Assembly: GCA_905372835.1 (NCBI GenBank)
Contig: CAJPQK010000001.1
Location: forward strand, 310,001-374,000
Source: Candidatus Saccharimonadota bacterium
GTDB taxonomy: Bacteria > Patescibacteriota > Saccharimonadia > Saccharimonadales > Saccharimonadaceae
Reading direction: 5' to 3'
Length of the DNA stretch: 64,000 nt
The notes under the pieces were generated by a model. The model had not been told where the DNA came from. It saw only the letters and a program-made list of their open reading frames with translations, and did not search any database. Below, piece after piece: positions 1-9,328 of the stretch (within the stretch, counting starts at the first letter, position 1; each line of letters starts with the position of its first letter). Position numbers and translations under genes: made by a program.

Positions 1-698
1 TGTCGCTTAAAGACACTGACGATAAGATTACTGTTGTCAGTCATTTCGGCTCATCAAACTACAGTGGCTACTATGCAACGCCGCAGCGAAGAATTGAAAG
101 GTTTGAGTTCGCTGACGGTACTGTGTGGACTGCTGAGACAGTTGATGATAAAATGCATAATCTAGTTGGTACTGATGCGAAAGATAATCTCGCTGCCTAT
201 GATGATAAGTCAGTGACGTATTATGGTATGGGTGGCGATGATACACTTCAGGGGCGTAAGGGTAATGATATGTTGATTGGTGGTATAGGTGATGACTATT
301 TGCTTGGCGATGTAGGCGATGATACCTATGTCTTTGCTCGAGGCGACGGTAAAGATAGAGTGTTCGACTTTGGCGGCAACGACACAATACGGCTTGGACA
401 TAATCATACGGAGGTTATGTTTAAGAAGATATATAGTGCCGACTTATTGTTAGAAATGCGTGGCTCAAGTGACTCTGTTCAGATACAAGAATGGTATAAT
501 TACAATAGCGACCGAAGAATTGAAACAATTCAGGCCGAAGATGGCTATACTATTCAGCCCGAAAAGGTCCAGCAGTTAATTCAAGCTATGGCATCGTTCG
601 GTAATTCACATGGTATGAATTGGCAACAGGCTCTTGAAGCACACCCAGTTGAAGCACAATCTATCATTTCGCAATATTGGACGGCGCCAACCGCTTAA
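1..698 (+). CDS. RTX-type calcium-binding protein, C-terminal end (5' truncated by window)
   Basis: The reading frame is open from base 3 to the TAA at 696-698, so this is the last ~231 residues of a larger gene. It holds several glycine/aspartate nonapeptide-like units (GMGGDDTLQG, GNDMLIGG, GDDYLLGD, GDDTYVF) around bases 228-345, the Ca2+-binding beta-roll of RTX proteins. It also has two segments of the type RIERFEFADGTVW and RRIETIQAEDG, typical of the haemolysin-type calcium-binding related domain. The final ~60 residues carry no repeats and would hold the uncleaved C-terminal secretion signal. A HlyB-like ABC protein and a HlyD-like adaptor follow directly, so it is the probable T1SS substrate. 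The activity (toxin, protease, adhesin) lies upstream of the window and cannot be judged. Confidence 0.85.
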   Translation, partial: SLKDTDDKITVVSHFGSSNYSGYYATPQRRIERFEFADGTVWTAETVDDKMHNLVGTDAKDNLAAYDDKSVTYYGMGGDDTLQGRKGNDMLIGGIGDDYLLGDVGDDTYVFARGDGKDRVFDFGGNDTIRLGHNHTEVMFKKIYSADLLLEMRGSSDSVQIQEWYNYNSDRRIETIQAEDGYTIQPEKVQQLIQAMASFGNSHGMNWQQALEAHPVEAQSIISQYWTAPTA

Positions 699-723
699 GC
701 TTTGGCGTGCGGCGCTATTTTGT

Positions 724-729
724 TACACT
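724..729 (+). promoter_or_regulatory. putative -10 element for the HlyB-HlyD genes
   Basis: TACACT lies 36 nt before the HlyB GTG start and just after the end of the RTX gene. No clear -35 is visible. A G-rich stretch (GGTGGGA, 742-748) may serve as ribosome binding site, although its spacing of about 17 nt is long. Confidence 0.3.
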
Positions 730-765
730 AGTGAAAACTGAGGTGGGAGTAAGTAGTGTTTTGTT

Positions 766-2898
766 GTGACTAAAGAGCAGAAAAAACTTGATCCCGGTCT
801 GTATTGTTTCGTGAATATCGCGCAGTTTCATGGGTTACCGGCTGATCCAGAGCAGATTTCGCATGCCTTGGCTATCGACCCGAAGGTTGGTATGAGCGAG
901 GCAGATATGTTGCGTGCGGCGCGATCGCTGAAGTTAAAAGCCAAGGCTGCTAATGTTTCGTATAAAACGCTAGCGAAACTGCCGTTGCCTGCTGTAGTTG
1001 GTTTGAAAAAAGAAAAGTTTGCTTTGCTCGCCCGAGTGGATAACGGAAAATTGCTGATGCTAATGCCCGATGGCACGCCACCAACCGTGCTGACTAAAGT
1101 ACAATTTGAGCGTAAATGGACTGGCCGCGTGGTGTTATTTACGCAGCGTTTTTGGAAAGAAGCGGACAGGAAATTCAATCTCAAATGGTTTATCCCAACG
1201 ATTATCAAATACAAAAAGCCACTACTTCAGGTATTGCTGGCGGCGCTGGTAGTGCAGATTATTGGCATTTTCACGCCAATTTTGACGCAAGTTGTCATTG
1301 ATAAAGCTCTCGCGCATCATAGTATCTCGACGCTTGACGTCATCGTTGGTGGGTTGGTGATTATCGCGCTGTTTGAGGGGATGCTCGGCATCGCTCGTAA
1401 TTATATTTTCACCCATACTACTAGCCGGATTGACGTAATTTTGAGTTCGCGGTTGTTTCGGCACTTATTTGCCTTGCCGCTGCGGTATTTTGAAACCCGT
1501 CGAGTTGGTGACACCACGGCGCGGGTGCTGGAACTGGAGCGAATCCGGGCTTTTTTGACTGGTACGCCGATGACGGCGCTGATCGACATTAGTTTTATGT
1601 TTGTCTACATTATCGTCATGCTATTTTATAGCACGACATTGACGTGGGTGGTGCTAGGCAGCTTACCGGTATTTGCGATATTGTCTGGTATCATCACGCC
1701 GCTACTTCGCCAGCGTTTAGATGAAAAATTTAATACTGGCGCTGAGTCTCAGTCATATTTGGTTGAGTCAATCACTGGTGCGCAGACTATTAAATCGTTT
1801 GCGCTGGAGCCGCAACTGCAGAAAAAATGGGAAGGCCGGCTGAGTAATTATGTTCGCGCTAGTTATAAAACTAATTTACTGTCAGGCAATGCTGGTGCGC
1901 TTGGTCAGTTGATTCAAAAATTGTTTGACATTGCCATTTTGTGGGTCGGTGCGCATATGGTGATGGCAGGCAGCTTGACGATTGGCGGGCTGATTGCTTT
2001 TCGGATGCTGAGCGGTCGGGTGAGCGGGCCTGTATTACGCCTCGTGCAATCATGGCAAGATTTTCAACAAACAGGTATTTCCATGAAACGGTTGGGCGAT
2101 ATTTTTAATACCAAGCCTGAGCCAACGCTTGATCCGAGTAAGTCGCGTCTGCCGAGCATCACTGGTGATGTGCGGTTCGAGCATGTGCGGTTTCGTTATA
2201 CGCCAGATAGTCCGGAAGTCATTCGTGACGTGTCGTTTGGCATTCGTCCTGGCACGGTGGTCGGCGTGGTTGGGCGCAGCGGTTCGGGTAAAAGTACGAT
2301 TTCTAAATTATTGCAACGATTGTATGTGCCAGAATCAGGCAAGATTTTGATTGACGGCGTCGACATTGCTACGACTGACCCGAGCTGGTTGCGCCGGCAA
2401 ATTGGTGTGGTCTTGCAGGAAAACTTTTTGTTTAATGCCAGCGTGCGAGACAATATTGCGGTACATGCGCCGAGTAGTAGTATGGACGACATCGTAAGGG
2501 TGGCAAAAATTGCTGGTGCTCATGAGTTTATCGCCGAATTACCTAATGGTTACGACACGATGGTTGGCGAAAAAGGCGAAGGTTTGAGCGGCGGGCAAAA
2601 GCAGCGTATCGCTATCGCCCGGGCGCTGCTACATAATCCTAAAATCCTGATTTTTGACGAAGCGACATCGGCGCTGGATTATGAGTCAGAAAATATTATT
2701 CAGAAAAACCTCAAGCAGATTACGGCTGGTCGAACGGTCATCATCATCGCGCATCGTTTGTCAACGCTCAAGTCGGTCGATAAAATCATGGCCATTGATC
2801 GCGGCCAACTGGTTGAATATGGTACGCCGGCGGTGCTGCTGAAAAAGAATGGTTTGTACGCGTACCTGCATAGTCAACAGTCAGGAGACGAAGCATGA
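766..2898 (+). CDS. hlyB: HlyB-like type I secretion ABC transporter/permease
   Basis: A 710-residue half-size ABC exporter energising type I secretion. Residues ~1-130 form a C39-peptidase-like domain. The N-terminal motif is GLYCFVNIAQFHG; as I recall HlyB, it has tyrosine where true C39 peptidases have the catalytic Cys, and Tyr13 here matches that, with an adjacent Cys14. This predicts a substrate-docking rather than a processing domain. Residues ~150-440 hold the membrane segments. The nucleotide-binding domain shows Walker A GRSGSGKST (~503), signature LSGGQ (~606), Walker B ILIFDEATSAL (~628) and H-loop IAHRLST (~661). The start is GTG because an in-frame stop (754-756) lies just upstream and no other start codon intervenes. 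The stop overlaps the hlyD-like start (ATGA), so the two genes are translationally coupled. Similarity to proteobacterial HlyB is strong by eye, unexpected in this genome type. Confidence 0.93.
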   Translation: MTKEQKKLDPGLYCFVNIAQFHGLPADPEQISHALAIDPKVGMSEADMLRAARSLKLKAKAANVSYKTLAKLPLPAVVGLKKEKFALLARVDNGKLLMLMPDGTPPTVLTKVQFERKWTGRVVLFTQRFWKEADRKFNLKWFIPTIIKYKKPLLQVLLAALVVQIIGIFTPILTQVVIDKALAHHSISTLDVIVGGLVIIALFEGMLGIARNYIFTHTTSRIDVILSSRLFRHLFALPLRYFETRRVGDTTARVLELERIRAFLTGTPMTALIDISFMFVYIIVMLFYSTTLTWVVLGSLPVFAILSGIITPLLRQRLDEKFNTGAESQSYLVESITGAQTIKSFALEPQLQKKWEGRLSNYVRASYKTNLLSGNAGALGQLIQKLFDIAILWVGAHMVMAGSLTIGGLIAFRMLSGRVSGPVLRLVQSWQDFQQTGISMKRLGDIFNTKPEPTLDPSKSRLPSITGDVRFEHVRFRYTPDSPEVIRDVSFGIRPGTVVGVVGRSGSGKSTISKLLQRLYVPESGKILIDGVDIATTDPSWLRRQIGVVLQENFLFNASVRDNIAVHAPSSSMDDIVRVAKIAGAHEFIAELPNGYDTMVGEKGEGLSGGQKQRIAIARALLHNPKILIFDEATSALDYESENIIQKNLKQITAGRTVIIIAHRLSTLKSVDKIMAIDRGQLVEYGTPAVLLKKNGLYAYLHSQQSGDEA

Positions 2899-4235
2899 GT
2901 TGGCTAAAACGCGATCGGCTGCAGTATGAATTTTTGCCAGCAGCTGAGGAAATTGTTGAAACGCCAGCCGCTCCGCTGGGTGCGTTGGTGGTTTGGCTAG
3001 TTACATTGTTGCTGATTGTGGCGTTGGCATGGTCATATTTTGGCAGGATTGATATTGTAGCGGTAGCTAACGGTAAAATATCCACCGAAGGCAGTACCAA
3101 GATTATCCAGCCGGCGATTTCTGGCGTGGTGACAAATATTAATGTGCGTGAAGGCCAGCGTGTTAAAAAAGGCGAAACTTTACTGGCGCTTGATAAAACA
3201 ACTGCCGAAAAAGATGTTGCTACCGCCAACCAAAGCCTTAACGCGGCGCGAGTCGAGCGCGATATTTTGCGGCGGCTAGCTGTTGGCGGCAACACTGACG
3301 AGATTATCAACAACGCAGATTTACCAGATGAGACTAAAGCCATGTTGCGGCAATTTGCCGTCTCGCAAACCGCGCTTTCTGCAGCCAGGCAGCAAGCTGC
3401 AAATGGTACGATTTCTAACCACCAGCAACAATTACAATTTAATCAGCAAGCGAAAAACCAGCTGGAAACCAACGCGCAAAATCTTAAAAATCGCAAAGCT
3501 GAGATTGAAAAACAATTACCAAACGCCAACCCTGTCGATAAGCTGCGCCTGCAGAATGAACTGAGCAATATTGATCAGCGAATCACTAGCGCTGATAGTG
3601 CCGTGCTTGGTCAAAATCAGCAACTGCTGCAATCACAGTCGGCGCTCACTCAGGCGCAAAATCAATCGCAAACCCAAACTGCCGAAACCAACAGCGCTTT
3701 TAATAATCAAATCATCACGGCAGAAAAAAGAATTATCGAGCTGGAAAATAATCTGGTGAAAGCCAAACAAATTTTAGCGCAGACTACCATCACTGCGCCT
3801 GTTGATGGTACGGTACTGTCGCTAACGGTGAAAACGATTGGCGGCGTGGTGAATGCTGGCCAGCAGCTGGCGCAAATTGTGCCAGAAAAAGCACCGCTTT
3901 ATGTTGATGCGGCGCTAGATAATCAAGATATCGGTTTCGTTAAACCTGGCCAACGCGTGGTCGTTAAAGTTGCCACGTATCCATTTCAACGTTATGGTTA
4001 CTTGGAGGGGACAGTTGAAGATATTAGCCCCGATGCTATTCAGGACGATAAGAAAGGCCTCATTTATAAAGCTAAAATTAAATTGAATGATGATAAAAGC
4101 TCCAAGCAAAATCAACTCAAATTACTACCAGGTATGAGCGTCTCCGTAGAAATTACTACCGGCCAGCGCCGTATTATTGAGTTCTTCCTCGACCCGTTGA
4201 TAACCAAGACAGAAGATAGTCTGAAAGTCAGATAA
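2895..4235 (+). CDS. hlyD: HlyD-family type I secretion periplasmic-adaptor-like subunit
   Basis: A 446-residue membrane-fusion protein. A short N-terminal cytoplasmic tail is followed by one membrane span (~30-55, WLVTLLLIVALAWSYF), a half-lipoyl motif (GVVTNINVREGQRVKKGE), a long Gln/Asn-rich helical hairpin (~95-300), the second lipoyl half (ITAPVDGTVL) and a C-terminal beta-barrel domain ending in TKTEDSLKVR. The order matches HlyD/PrtE adaptors, and the length is slightly below the ~478 of E. coli HlyD. It begins inside the last codons of the HlyB-like gene. In diderms such proteins bridge to TolC; no TolC-like gene is present here, so how it works in this cell is open. Alternative: a bacteriocin-type accessory protein, less likely given the RTX gene upstream. 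Confidence 0.9.
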   Translation: MSWLKRDRLQYEFLPAAEEIVETPAAPLGALVVWLVTLLLIVALAWSYFGRIDIVAVANGKISTEGSTKIIQPAISGVVTNINVREGQRVKKGETLLALDKTTAEKDVATANQSLNAARVERDILRRLAVGGNTDEIINNADLPDETKAMLRQFAVSQTALSAARQQAANGTISNHQQQLQFNQQAKNQLETNAQNLKNRKAEIEKQLPNANPVDKLRLQNELSNIDQRITSADSAVLGQNQQLLQSQSALTQAQNQSQTQTAETNSAFNNQIITAEKRIIELENNLVKAKQILAQTTITAPVDGTVLSLTVKTIGGVVNAGQQLAQIVPEKAPLYVDAALDNQDIGFVKPGQRVVVKVATYPFQRYGYLEGTVEDISPDAIQDDKKGLIYKAKIKLNDDKSSKQNQLKLLPGMSVSVEITTGQRRIIEFFLDPLITKTEDSLKVR

Positions 4236-4280
4236 CACAACCATTTTCCATCACTGTTATTTCGTGATATAATTTAAAAA

Positions 4281-5702
4281 ATGAGTAAACCTATTTTTAA
4301 ACGTACCAAGATTTTGGCAACAATTGGTCCTGCAACCATGAGCCAGGAAAAAGTATCGGAGCTGATGGCCGCTGGCGCCAATGGCTTTCGCCTAAACTTT
4401 AGCCACGGTAGCTACGAAGAGCGCACGCAGCAGATTGAGTGGATTCGTACTGCCAGTCGCGAGCAAGACAAGCCAGTCGCGATTTTGCAAGATTTGCAAG
4501 GTCCAAAAATTCGTCTGGGCATTTTGAAAGACAACATGTTGGAAGTGAGGACTGGTGATATGTTGGTTCTGGATTCAGAAATTGCTGAACATGACGGAAG
4601 CTTTAATCTTCCAGTGCAATACAACTTGGCCAGCAAGATGAAAGTTGGCGAGCCGCTGTACATGTTTGACGGTAAAATTCGTTCAATTGTGCGCGAAATC
4701 GTCAGCGAAACTGCCATCAAGGTTGAGATTCAGAATGACGGCTTTTTGATGAGCCGAAAAGGTCTGAACTTGCCTGACACTGATTTTGGTGGCGACATCT
4801 TGACGCAGAAAGATTTGGAAGATATTGAGTGGGGGGCTAGCCGAGACTTTGATTATGTTTCTTTGAGCTTCGTGCAGTCAGCATCTGATATCGTTGACTT
4901 GCGGCAGCGTTTGTTGACGTTTGGTTCTGAAGCGCAGATCATCGCCAAGATTGAGACAAAATCTGCCATCTCTCCAGAAAACCTGGAAAAGATCGTGCAG
5001 TTGAGTGATGGTGTCATGGTGGCGCGAGGAGACTTGGCGGTGGAAGCTGGTGCTGAGATTGTGCCAGTTGTGCAGCGCCGGGTTATCACGCTGTGTCGTA
5101 AGCACGGTAAGATGGTGATTGTGGCAACTCAGATGATGGGTAGCATGGTTGACAATCCTGAGCCAAGCCGCGCTGAAGTGAGCGACGTGGCAAACGCGGT
5201 CATCCAGGGTGCTGACGTGGTGATGTTGTCTGATGAGACTGCTAATGGTAAATACCCAATTGAAGCTGTTGAATCAATGCGAAAAACCATTCTCTACACT
5301 CAGGAGCACAGTGACGTCATGCCGGTGGCGAAGAGCGAATCTCGTCAGAAGAATGACGCAGTCATCAGCTACACAGCCGCTCGTTTGGCGCGTGACCTCA
5401 ACGCGGACGCCATCGTGGCAGAAACAGACACTGGTGCTACAGCCGTCAATATTGGTGCATTCCGTCCAAACATGCCAATCATCAGCCTTACAGACAATCT
5501 CAAGACAGCGCAAAAGCTGGCATTGAACTACGCAACTCGTGTGTATATGCGTCCACCAGAGAACTGTCATGGTATCGAGTTAGCACGTGATTTGAAAAAT
5601 GAAGGCTACTTTGGCGACGGTGTGGCAACGTTAGTGCTGGTCAATGGTCATCGTCCAGGCGCCGGCAAAACTGATACGATACGTGTTTTGACACTGGAGT
5701 AA
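4281..5702 (+). CDS. pyk: pyruvate kinase
   Basis: 473 residues, the normal bacterial size; converts phosphoenolpyruvate and ADP to pyruvate and ATP. Visible motifs include GFRLNFSHGSYEE near the N-terminus, DLQGPKIR, the active-site stretch IIAKIET, DGVMVARGDLAVE, and TQMMGSM followed by PEPSRAEVSDVANA. The C-terminal domain (~350-473) contains AETDTGATAVNI. A perfect TATAAT (4268-4273) ends 7 nt before the ATG with no Shine-Dalgarno, so the mRNA is probably leaderless. It is followed by pgk and tpiA, making a compact lower-glycolysis cluster without a GAPDH gene. Confidence 0.97.
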   Translation: MSKPIFKRTKILATIGPATMSQEKVSELMAAGANGFRLNFSHGSYEERTQQIEWIRTASREQDKPVAILQDLQGPKIRLGILKDNMLEVRTGDMLVLDSEIAEHDGSFNLPVQYNLASKMKVGEPLYMFDGKIRSIVREIVSETAIKVEIQNDGFLMSRKGLNLPDTDFGGDILTQKDLEDIEWGASRDFDYVSLSFVQSASDIVDLRQRLLTFGSEAQIIAKIETKSAISPENLEKIVQLSDGVMVARGDLAVEAGAEIVPVVQRRVITLCRKHGKMVIVATQMMGSMVDNPEPSRAEVSDVANAVIQGADVVMLSDETANGKYPIEAVESMRKTILYTQEHSDVMPVAKSESRQKNDAVISYTAARLARDLNADAIVAETDTGATAVNIGAFRPNMPIISLTDNLKTAQKLALNYATRVYMRPPENCHGIELARDLKNEGYFGDGVATLVLVNGHRPGAGKTDTIRVLTLE

Positions 5703-5728
5703 ATGATTAGTATATAGGATATCAAAGG

Positions 5729-6970
5729 GTGGGCAAACGATTTTTCAAACAGACAATTCATGACGTTGACTTGCGCCATAAAACAGTGTTGGTGCGCGTT
5801 GACTACAATGTGCCATTGCTTGAAAATGGCGAGATTTCTGATGATTTACGGATTCGTGCCAGTTTGCCCACCTTGAAATATCTGTTGTCGCAGCATTGTA
5901 AAATTGTGCTGATTAGTCACTTGGGTCGCCCGCAAGGTCGAGACGAAAAATATAGTTTAGCACCAGTCGCTGTGCGCTTGTCAGAATTGTTGCATTATCC
6001 AGTGAAATTTGTTGATGATTGTGTGGGTGATAAAGTTCGTCAAACAGTGCGGCGATCTTCTGGTGCAATCATTTTGTTGGAAAATTTGCGATTTTATCCT
6101 GAAGAAGAAGCTGACGACACGCAGTTTGCGCGCTCAATTGCTCGGGCTAGCCAAGCTGATTATTTTGTGCAAGACGGCTTTGCGGTGGTGCACCGAAAAC
6201 ACGCCAGTACGCATGAAATTACCATGTATATACCTGGGGTGGCGGGTGACTTGGTTTGTGCTGAATATGACGCCATCACTCGCGCCATGCTTAGTCCCAA
6301 GCGGCCGCTAGTCGCCATCGTCGGCGGTGCCAAAGTTTCTGACAAAATCGGCATGATTCATGAGTTTATCAATAAGGCTGATCAGATCTTGATCGGCGGC
6401 GCCATGGCAAATACCTTTTTGGAATACAAGGGGTACAATATGGGAAAAAGCCGCGTTGAGCCAGGCCAGCACGACGTCATTCGCCAGATTTATCAAGCAG
6501 TGGAACAAAAAGTTGGTCGTGAACGTAGTGATGCATTTTTACTGCTGCCAACAGACGTTGCAGTAGCTGAAAGCCCTGACAGTCAAGAGCGGCGTGAAGT
6601 CAGTGTGGCGAATATTGGTGTCAATGACATGGCGCTAGATATAGGCATGCAAACTATTGAACGTTATACTGCAGCGCTGGCGCATGCAGGAACAATCGCC
6701 TGGAATGGTCCAGTTGGTTTGGCCGAAACGTCGACTTTTGCCATTGGCTCTGCTCGTCTCAGTTTAGCGATCGCCCAAAATAAGCAGGCGCTTTCAGTAG
6801 TCGGTGGCGGTGACACGGCTGATTTTGTATTGAAATGGGATGGTCATGATGGCGCAGCGTTTAGTCATGTTTCCACAGGTGGTGGGGCTAGTTTGGCGTT
6901 GATGGCTGGAAAAAAACTGCCAGGAATTGAGAGTTTACTAGACGCATATGGGCTTGGAGTGGTACACTAA
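5729..6970 (+). CDS. pgk: phosphoglycerate kinase
   Basis: 413 residues; makes ATP from 1,3-bisphosphoglycerate. Motifs: LVRVDYNVPL (~20), LISHLGRPQG, LLENLRFYPEEE, the substrate loop VHRKHAST, WNGPVGL, and the nucleotide-binding VVGGGDTADF near the C-terminus. The usual NDAFGTAHRAHAS stretch is altered to QDGFAVVHRKHAS, a lineage-specific change that keeps the His/Ala/Ser core. Start is GTG at 5729, with AGGAT at 5716-5720 as a weak ribosome binding site. It lies 26 nt after pyk and 18 nt before tpiA, probably one operon. Confidence 0.96.
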   Translation: MGKRFFKQTIHDVDLRHKTVLVRVDYNVPLLENGEISDDLRIRASLPTLKYLLSQHCKIVLISHLGRPQGRDEKYSLAPVAVRLSELLHYPVKFVDDCVGDKVRQTVRRSSGAIILLENLRFYPEEEADDTQFARSIARASQADYFVQDGFAVVHRKHASTHEITMYIPGVAGDLVCAEYDAITRAMLSPKRPLVAIVGGAKVSDKIGMIHEFINKADQILIGGAMANTFLEYKGYNMGKSRVEPGQHDVIRQIYQAVEQKVGRERSDAFLLLPTDVAVAESPDSQERREVSVANIGVNDMALDIGMQTIERYTAALAHAGTIAWNGPVGLAETSTFAIGSARLSLAIAQNKQALSVVGGGDTADFVLKWDGHDGAAFSHVSTGGGASLALMAGKKLPGIESLLDAYGLGVVH

Positions 6971-6988
6971 AAAGCATAAGGGGAATAT

Positions 6989-7762
6989 ATGGGCAAAAAG
7001 TTAATCGTTGGCAACTGGAAAATGCACCTAACCATGCAAGAAGCAAGTCTTTATCTGCATAAGCTGATGAAGATGATTTCGTCGCATCGTGATGTAGAGA
7101 CGGTGGTTGCACCAACGATTTTGACGCTTCAGAGTTTGAGTCTGCAAGTGAATCGCCGACTGATCAAGCTGGCAGCCCAGAACTGCTATTGGCGTGATTA
7201 TGGTAATTACACCGGCGAAGTGCCAGCGGCGCATCTGCGCGGGCTGGTTGATTATGTCATTGTTGGACATTCGGAGCGACGCTATGTTTTCCAGGAGCGC
7301 GACCGCGACATCAGATTGAAAGTTCAAGCCGCGCTGCGTAATCATTTGCAACCAATCCTGTGTATTGGCGAAACGCTGCAAGAAAAAACCCTTGGCGAGA
7401 CAGCTGATGCACTGCACGACCAGCTGCTGAGCGGCCTTGCCAATGTGACAGCTGATGAGTTTGACCGCATCGTGATCGCCTATGAGCCAGTTTGGGCAAT
7501 TGGTACCGGAGAAAGTGCCAACCCAGCTGATGTGCGACGAGCCATTAAAACGATTCGTCGTCAGATACAGCAGCTATTTGGCAAAAAAGCTGCAACTGAG
7601 GTGAGAATCTTGTACGGCGGTAGTATAACGGTTGAAAAAGCAAGTGATTATTTGCGTATTGATGGAATCGATGGTTTGTTGATCGGTGGTGCTAGTTTGG
7701 ACGCCTATCAATTTATCGATATTATAGAAAAAGCACATAACAGCAATCGGGAGGGGAAATGA
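6989..7762 (+). CDS. tpiA: triosephosphate isomerase
   Basis: 257 residues, full length; interconverts DHAP and glyceraldehyde-3-phosphate. Characteristic pieces are VGNWKMH at the N-terminus, VGHSERR with the catalytic His, AYEPVWAIGTG with the catalytic Glu and the mobile loop, and YGGSI for phosphate binding. A good ribosome binding site AAGGGG lies ~6 nt before the ATG. The stop overlaps the next gene's start (ATGA at 7759). Confidence 0.97.
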   Translation: MGKKLIVGNWKMHLTMQEASLYLHKLMKMISSHRDVETVVAPTILTLQSLSLQVNRRLIKLAAQNCYWRDYGNYTGEVPAAHLRGLVDYVIVGHSERRYVFQERDRDIRLKVQAALRNHLQPILCIGETLQEKTLGETADALHDQLLSGLANVTADEFDRIVIAYEPVWAIGTGESANPADVRRAIKTIRRQIQQLFGKKAATEVRILYGGSITVEKASDYLRIDGIDGLLIGGASLDAYQFIDIIEKAHNSNREGK

Positions 7763-9324
7763 CAGATATTGACTTTGAGGAACTGGACAGGGCGGTGAAT
7801 TCACTGATGAATCAGCGCCAGCAGGACAGCGACCGTGCTTCAGGCAGCCCAGCGGCTGATGACAAAAAGACCGAAGCAGCTTCCGTGGCTGATGATAAAA
7901 AACCTGAAACAACTTCGGTAACTGACAGTCAGCCAGCCGACACTGCTCCTGTGGTGGAAGCTGAGAAAACTGAGATTAAACCTATATCTGAGAGTAATGA
8001 ACCTAAAGAGCCAGCGCCAGCTGAAGAACCGACGGCGCCAGTGTCAACATCTGGTCATGTTTTCATTGCGCCTGAGGCAAAGCCCGAGGTTGTGCCTGAA
8101 GTGAAGCCTGAGATCACACCTGAATCAGAAGCTACTCACAGTCCTGAAGTTACCAACACCCAGCCAGGGTTTGTTGTAGAAGAGCCAGCTCAGCCGGAAC
8201 CATCAGAGGTAGCTGTGACAGATCAGGCTACTGATAAAACCCCGGCGCCCGAAGCTGAAGACAAGATGGAGAAATCAGTGTTTGCTCCACCAGTCACTCC
8301 ACGGCACACGGGTCGTGTTATGGATGTGGTAGCGCCATCGTCAATGAGTGCGGCCGCCATGACTGCGCGTCCAGCGCCAGCGGCAACGCGTACCAATACG
8401 GTAGTGGCTGATCCAATGGTTAACCCAGTGCGGGCACCACGCATGGATATGTCTGGCGGTCACGAGTCAGTATCAAGCAACACGCCAGTTGAGACGGCAG
8501 CGCCAACCTTAGATACTACAGACTTGGCAAATGCTATTTCTCAGTCATTGTCATCAACTGAGCAGCCAGTGGATACGTCGAGCTTTGCTGAAGCAGCGTC
8601 AGAGCAATCAGCAACGTCATCATTAGCTTCGCCGTTTGTGAATAACGCTAGTGCGACCATCGAAAAGCGTCCATTGGGCTCATATGGCACAAGCAACGGT
8701 TCTGACGAGAACAGTGAGGTTTCCATGGTCAGCCCAGATTTGATGGGTGCTGAGACAAAAGATGATGTACAACCAACCTCAGCAATGAATGATCTGGGCG
8801 GTAAACGGCGATTGAGTCTTGAGCCGAGCTCGGAAGTTGCAGCTGAAGAATTAGTCAGCGCCAACTCTGACCTCGATCGAGAGCTCATGGCTCTGGAGAT
8901 GGGGATCAAGAGCGAATTGGCTGACGGCGATGCTGACGCCTCTGAAGAAGAGCAAACGCCAGAGGTGGCCGCTACGGTTGCTGAGCTAGACTCATTGACC
9001 AATGAATCTAGCACTGCTGAGACGGACATGCCTGAAGAGGATAATGTAGAGAATGATCAGCCTGCGGCGGATGGAGACAGTGAGAGTGCTTCTCAGCCAA
9101 CACCAGTGTTTAATCAACAGGCAGCAGTGGTAATGAACGCACATGAGCCAGCGGAGTCATCAACACCAGAACCTGCTCCAATGTTTGAAGCGGCTGCAGC
9201 TCAACCACAGCCTATTGAAGAGAAAAAACCATCTGGAGTTATGAGCTTTATTATCATTTTAATCTTGTTGCTGCTGGGTGCGGGTGGCGGAGCTGCCGCA
9301 TATTACTTCTTGCTGGTACAATAG
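7759..9324 (+). CDS. acidic, low-complexity tail-anchored protein of unknown function
   Basis: 521 residues. The N-terminus (MTDIDFEELDRAVNSLM) is followed by ~450 residues rich in Glu, Pro, Ala, Ser and Thr with many KPE/PEV-type units, then one hydrophobic C-terminal helix (SFIIILILLLLGAGGG, ~493-508) and a four-residue tail. It has no signal peptide, so the acidic part should face the cytoplasm with the C-terminus inserted in the membrane. A strong GGAGGGG site precedes the ATG, and it is coupled to tpiA by a 4-nt overlap. I do not recognise a domain. Similar tail-anchored disordered proteins are familiar from Saccharibacteria as I recall, but the function is unknown. Confidence 0.75.
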   Translation: MTDIDFEELDRAVNSLMNQRQQDSDRASGSPAADDKKTEAASVADDKKPETTSVTDSQPADTAPVVEAEKTEIKPISESNEPKEPAPAEEPTAPVSTSGHVFIAPEAKPEVVPEVKPEITPESEATHSPEVTNTQPGFVVEEPAQPEPSEVAVTDQATDKTPAPEAEDKMEKSVFAPPVTPRHTGRVMDVVAPSSMSAAAMTARPAPAATRTNTVVADPMVNPVRAPRMDMSGGHESVSSNTPVETAAPTLDTTDLANAISQSLSSTEQPVDTSSFAEAASEQSATSSLASPFVNNASATIEKRPLGSYGTSNGSDENSEVSMVSPDLMGAETKDDVQPTSAMNDLGGKRRLSLEPSSEVAAEELVSANSDLDRELMALEMGIKSELADGDADASEEEQTPEVAATVAELDSLTNESSTAETDMPEEDNVENDQPAADGDSESASQPTPVFNQQAAVVMNAHEPAESSTPEPAPMFEAAAAQPQPIEEKKPSGVMSFIIILILLLLGAGGGAAAYYFLLVQ

Positions 9325-9328
9325 TACA

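Noticed and set aside
684..710. Terminator after the RTX gene
   Set aside because: The CGCCAA/TTGGCG stem is short, overlaps the stop codon and is not followed by a T-run.
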